Source of the DNA: Bacteroidales bacterium
GTDB lineage: Bacteria > Bacteroidota > Bacteroidia > Bacteroidales > UBA932
NCBI GenBank assembly: GCA_004555145.1
Contig: SFJB01000069.1
Span: 1-9,422, forward strand
Direction: 5' to 3'
DNA: 9,422 bases
Position 1 is the first letter of the stretch, and the number at the start of each line of letters is the position of its first letter. The notes beneath the pieces were generated by a model. The model did no database searches. It had not been told where the DNA came from and saw only the letters and a program-made list of their open reading frames with translations. Shown piece by piece: positions 7,114 to 9,422 of the stretch. The position numbers and the translations under genes are program-made.

Positions 7114-7539
7114 ATGAGAGATATCATTGTCCCTATTGGAATCTGTGTGGTACTGCCTGTTATGCTTGTATGGCTTGTTACAAGAGTACGCAGAAATGAA
7201 ATTGACAAAAAAACGGAGGTCATGCTCAAGGCCATCGAGTCGGGAGCCACAATCGACAGCGATTTGTTCAAGGAAGCTCCGAAAAAGCGGAAAAGCACGA
7301 AGGAACGCCTTCTGAACCGCCTGATCTGCGGTTGCGCGGCATCCATTATAGGCGCCGCCCTGACTGCCATCGGCATCATACCATGGATGACATTGGAGGA
7401 TGACACCTTCGCTCCGTTACTGATCTTCGGTGGTATTTCCCTTGCGGTCGGAATAGCTCTTTTCATAGGTTTCTTTGTGGGCCGCAAGATGCTGGCAAAA
7501 GAAATGGAGGCAGAAGAGAAGTCTCTGGAGCAGGAATAA
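7114..7539 (+). CDS. Membrane protein of the DUF6249 type, first gene of a sigma-factor operon
   Basis: This 141-residue protein probably crosses the inner membrane three times (about residues 4-23, 70-90 and 99-121). A charged region between the first two helices (RVRRNEIDKKTEVMLKAIESG, then a KKRKSTKER stretch) and a highly charged end (AKEMEAEEKSLEQE) flank the membrane segments. The pattern of one helix, a KTEVMLKAIE helix and a two-helix hairpin resembles DUF6249 proteins, which in Bacteroidetes are found beside ECF sigma genes; that assignment is from memory and not tested. Its role is unknown. It is 25 bases upstream of the sigma gene on the same strand, suggesting co-transcription and possibly a part in signal sensing or sigma control. 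Confidence 0.8.
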   Translation: MRDIIVPIGICVVLPVMLVWLVTRVRRNEIDKKTEVMLKAIESGATIDSDLFKEAPKKRKSTKERLLNRLICGCAASIIGAALTAIGIIPWMTLEDDTFAPLLIFGGISLAVGIALFIGFFVGRKMLAKEMEAEEKSLEQE

Positions 7540-7564
7540 GCAATCTTCAAATTACCTGACGCAA

Positions 7565-8047
7565 ATGACCCAGGAGCATTTCATAGACCTCGTCAGGTCC
7601 GAGCAGGAATCCCTCAGGCGATTTCTGCTTGCCTTGTGTGGCGGAGATGCGCCCCTGGCTGATGACATTGCCCAAGACGCGCTGGTCCGTGCCTACGTCG
7701 CATCCGCTTCGTTTTCAGGGCTGTCAAAGTTCAGCACCTGGCTATTCCGTATAGCATATAACTGTTATGTGGACCAGTGCCGCAAGCCAAAGCTTGATAC
7801 GGTCTCTCCGGAGACAAGACAAGCACTGTCCGTTCCGGCCGATGACGAGACGGACTCCGGATTCAGACATCAGAGACTGTATCAGGCACTGGAGTCCCTT
7901 CCGGAGAAAGAAAAGGCATCCATTGTACTGCACTATTTCGAAGACCGGAGCATCAGGGAAATATCTTCCATACTGCAGATACCTCAGGGCACGGTGAAAT
8001 ATTACCTGTCCACCGGTCGGAATCACCTCAAATCCATACTGCTATGA
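7565..8047 (+). CDS. RNA polymerase sigma factor, ECF subfamily (sigma-70 family)
   Basis: This 160-residue alternative sigma factor directs RNA polymerase to a small regulon, probably for envelope or stress response. The start ATG at 7565 is chosen because the upstream part of the open frame overlaps the preceding gene and has no sigma-like sequence; MTQEHFIDLVRSEQESLRRF is a normal ECF opening. Sigma region 2 covers about 10-75, with the core-binding segment ADDIAQDALVRAY and the -10 recognition helix around FSTWLFRIAYNCYVDQCR. Region 4 covers about 105-158, with SLPEKEKASIVLHYFED and a helix-turn-helix around REISSILQIPQGTVKYYLS. There is no sigma 1.1 or region 3, as expected. The stop codon overlaps the next start (ATGA), which points to translational coupling with a candidate anti-sigma factor. 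Confidence 0.94.
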   Translation: MTQEHFIDLVRSEQESLRRFLLALCGGDAPLADDIAQDALVRAYVASASFSGLSKFSTWLFRIAYNCYVDQCRKPKLDTVSPETRQALSVPADDETDSGFRHQRLYQALESLPEKEKASIVLHYFEDRSIREISSILQIPQGTVKYYLSTGRNHLKSILL

Positions 8048-8403
8048 AGAATACAGACATAGAATCGATACTCCGGGACAGCAGGCCTCAGGTACAGGAT
8101 AATCCCGCATTCCTGCTCGAGGTACAGCAGAAGATGCGTGCTGTGGAAGGAATCAAGAAGGAGGTTGACAGACAGAGAAGATCCGGAAGGAGGGCCCTGG
8201 CCCTGGCCCTCACCTGCGGTCTCATCCTGGGAGGCGCCGCAGTGTACATAGCCTGCCTGTACCCTGCGGAAATCAACGCAATCAGCGAAGGCATCCTTTC
8301 GTCTGCAAGACGGTTTTTCGAGTCATACAAACAGTACCTTATGCTTCCGATTGCCGGATGCGGCATTGCTCTGGGCATAATCCTTGGACGGCAGAAAGCA
8401 TAG
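8044..8403 (+). CDS. Small two-helix membrane protein, candidate anti-sigma factor
   Basis: This 119-residue protein has a soluble N-terminal half (1-48) rich in charged helix-forming residues, including DNPAFLLEVQQKMRAVEGIK and a following KEVDRQRR. Two hydrophobic segments follow at about 50-72 and 98-115, with RRFFESYKQY between them. The ATG overlaps the sigma stop by four bases, a common arrangement for cognate anti-sigma factors. The cytoplasmic N-terminal domain could bind the sigma factor, but I see no zinc-binding HxxxCxxC motif of classical ZAS anti-sigma factors and no other recognised anti-sigma domain. Small proteins with this opening follow sigma genes in other Bacteroidetes, possibly within an uncharacterised DUF family. 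The role is inferred from position and topology only. Confidence 0.78.
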   Translation: MKNTDIESILRDSRPQVQDNPAFLLEVQQKMRAVEGIKKEVDRQRRSGRRALALALTCGLILGGAAVYIACLYPAEINAISEGILSSARRFFESYKQYLMLPIAGCGIALGIILGRQKA

Positions 8404-8414
8404 TCGGCCTCTTG

Positions 8415-9422
8415 TCAAATGTTCTCCAGAGAAACACCTTTCTGAGTTACAATGTAGTTCTTGAACTCGCCAGTGGCGCGAGTGAAAGCTGCTATCTTAC
8501 CGTTCAGGAGTTCCGGGTCGTAGTTCTCAATCTTGCGTTTGACTTCGATGAAGAGAGCTTGCTTGTCAAGTTCGTTTTCTGCAACGATGTCAATTTCATT
8601 TTCCCCTTTGCGGCCCCACCAGCTGCCGATGCGGGTGTATTTTTTGCTTTCGATGAGGACGCGTTTGAAGTAGCGTTCAAGCATCAGTCCGGAGAATGTC
8701 TCGTAGTCGCGATTGATGATGGTCTTTAATGCGTCGTAGTTCTCGATCTCCAGCATGTAGTTGTACTTGTATATGAAGCGGAACCAGAATGTGAAGAAGT
8801 TGTCTTCAATCGTATATCGGACATTCTTGTTTGAGCTTTTTTCAAAGATCGGCTGTTTCTTGCTGATCAACTCATATTCATTCTCAAGTTTTGTAAGGTA
8901 GCCACCGATTTCCTTGCCGATGATATTCTCAATCTCCGAGCGTGTGGTCTTGCCTCGTGCAATTGCTGAAAGGATTGAGAAGTATATGCCATAGTCTTTG
9001 CCGAATTCCTCAATGAGAATGGCTTTGCCTTCGCTCAGGAATATTGAGTCTGACTTGATGATCTGATTGAGCATCTTTGTTTTTGTTGTGGCTCCTGCAT
9101 CTATGAGCAACTGGACATATTTAGCAACTCCACCTGTAAATGAGTAGAGAGCAAGCAAGTCTTCTGGAGTGTAATCCGGGTTATATTCTGCCATTATCTC
9201 CTTCAGTACTGCAGGAGTAAACGGTTTTATTGACATGAAACGTGTCTGACGATTGTACAAAGGCTCCTTCTTATCTTTGAATATCTTTGTCATCATTGAG
9301 AAGATGGAACCGCAGACTATGAGGTTGATGTGAGCCATAGTATGATACTTATCCCAGATACGCTGCATGTCGCTATAGACAGATTTGTTTACCTTGAAGA
9401 ACTCCTGGAACTCATCAATGAA
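8415..9422 (-). CDS. AAA ATPase with C-terminal DUF234 nuclease-like domain (N-terminus beyond window edge)
   Basis: The frame is open from base 9422 to a TGA at 8415-8417, giving 335 visible residues with the N-terminal Walker A region missing. The first visible residues, FIDEFQEF, are the Walker B motif. HINLIVCGS at about 31-39 is the sensor-1-type strand, and a winged-helix-like segment follows (IARGKTTRSEIENIIGKEIGGYLTKLE). The C-terminal part has a PD-(D/E)XK-like core: GENEID (E276, D278) then FIEVKRK (E293, K295). This is the layout of the archaeal-type ATP_bind_2/DUF234 ATPases, which are numerous and variable in Bacteroides genomes. Cellular role and substrate are not established, and nuclease activity is inferred from the residues. 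It converges on the preceding operon with only 11 bases between stops and no visible terminator, and it looks more AT-rich than the centre of the window. Confidence 0.9.
   Translation of the reverse strand, partial: FIDEFQEFFKVNKSVYSDMQRIWDKYHTMAHINLIVCGSIFSMMTKIFKDKKEPLYNRQTRFMSIKPFTPAVLKEIMAEYNPDYTPEDLLALYSFTGGVAKYVQLLIDAGATTKTKMLNQIIKSDSIFLSEGKAILIEEFGKDYGIYFSILSAIARGKTTRSEIENIIGKEIGGYLTKLENEYELISKKQPIFEKSSNKNVRYTIEDNFFTFWFRFIYKYNYMLEIENYDALKTIINRDYETFSGLMLERYFKRVLIESKKYTRIGSWWGRKGENEIDIVAENELDKQALFIEVKRKIENYDPELLNGKIAAFTRATGEFKNYIVTQKGVSLENI

Noticed and set aside
1..9422. A complete defence island built from hsdM and the AAA-DUF234 gene
   Set aside because: The two genes are over 7 kb apart with housekeeping genes between them, and both are cut by the edges, so no joint system can be supported from this window.

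Overview
The window looks like a chromosomal segment of a gut-type member of the Bacteroidales. The evidence is an anaerobic sulfatase-maturase of the Bacteroides type, the C-terminal end of a TonB-dependent receptor, a DUF6249-like/ECF-sigma/small-membrane-protein trio, weak or absent Shine-Dalgarno sites, and promoter-like matches to the Bacteroides -7 consensus TAnnTTTG. No species can be named from the sequence alone.

Layout from left to right. Positions 1-987 (minus) hold the N-terminal 329 residues of a type I restriction-modification methyltransferase subunit (HsdM), cut by the window edge. Positions 988-1150 are AT-rich and contain its likely promoter. Positions 1151-1319 (minus) are a decayed 3' end of a TonB-dependent outer-membrane receptor, joined at the stop codon of the next gene. 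Positions 1318-5337 (minus) are a tight run, in transcription order: thiol peroxiredoxin (bcp), cardiolipin synthase (cls), an aldose 1-epimerase-family protein, and the radical SAM sulfatase-maturating enzyme (anSME/chuR). The gaps are 15, 27 and 15 bases, so one operon is likely. Positions 5386-6975 (minus) encode a secreted or lipid-anchored protein with a predicted alpha/alpha-toroid fold and no firm family assignment.

Positions 6976-7113 form a divergent intergenic region. To its right, on the plus strand, is a three-gene operon: a DUF6249-like membrane protein, an ECF sigma factor, and a small two-helix membrane protein whose start codon overlaps the sigma stop (ATGA). The last is a candidate anti-sigma factor. 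Positions 8415-9422 (minus) hold most of an AAA ATPase with a C-terminal DUF234/PD-(D/E)XK-type nuclease-like domain, cut by the right edge.

The centre is therefore housekeeping and host-glycan related (sulfatase maturation, sugar epimerisation, membrane lipid synthesis, peroxide defence), next to an apparently self-contained envelope or stress sigma regulon. The two edge genes are typical of the accessory genome and look lower in GC on spot counts. The points most worth following up are the receptor remnant with an internal deletion, the sigma/membrane-protein trio, a 13-base element shared by two promoters, and the unassigned toroid protein with an internal repeat and cysteine-rich C-terminal third. 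I do not see a clearly new multi-gene defence or mobile system inside the window.
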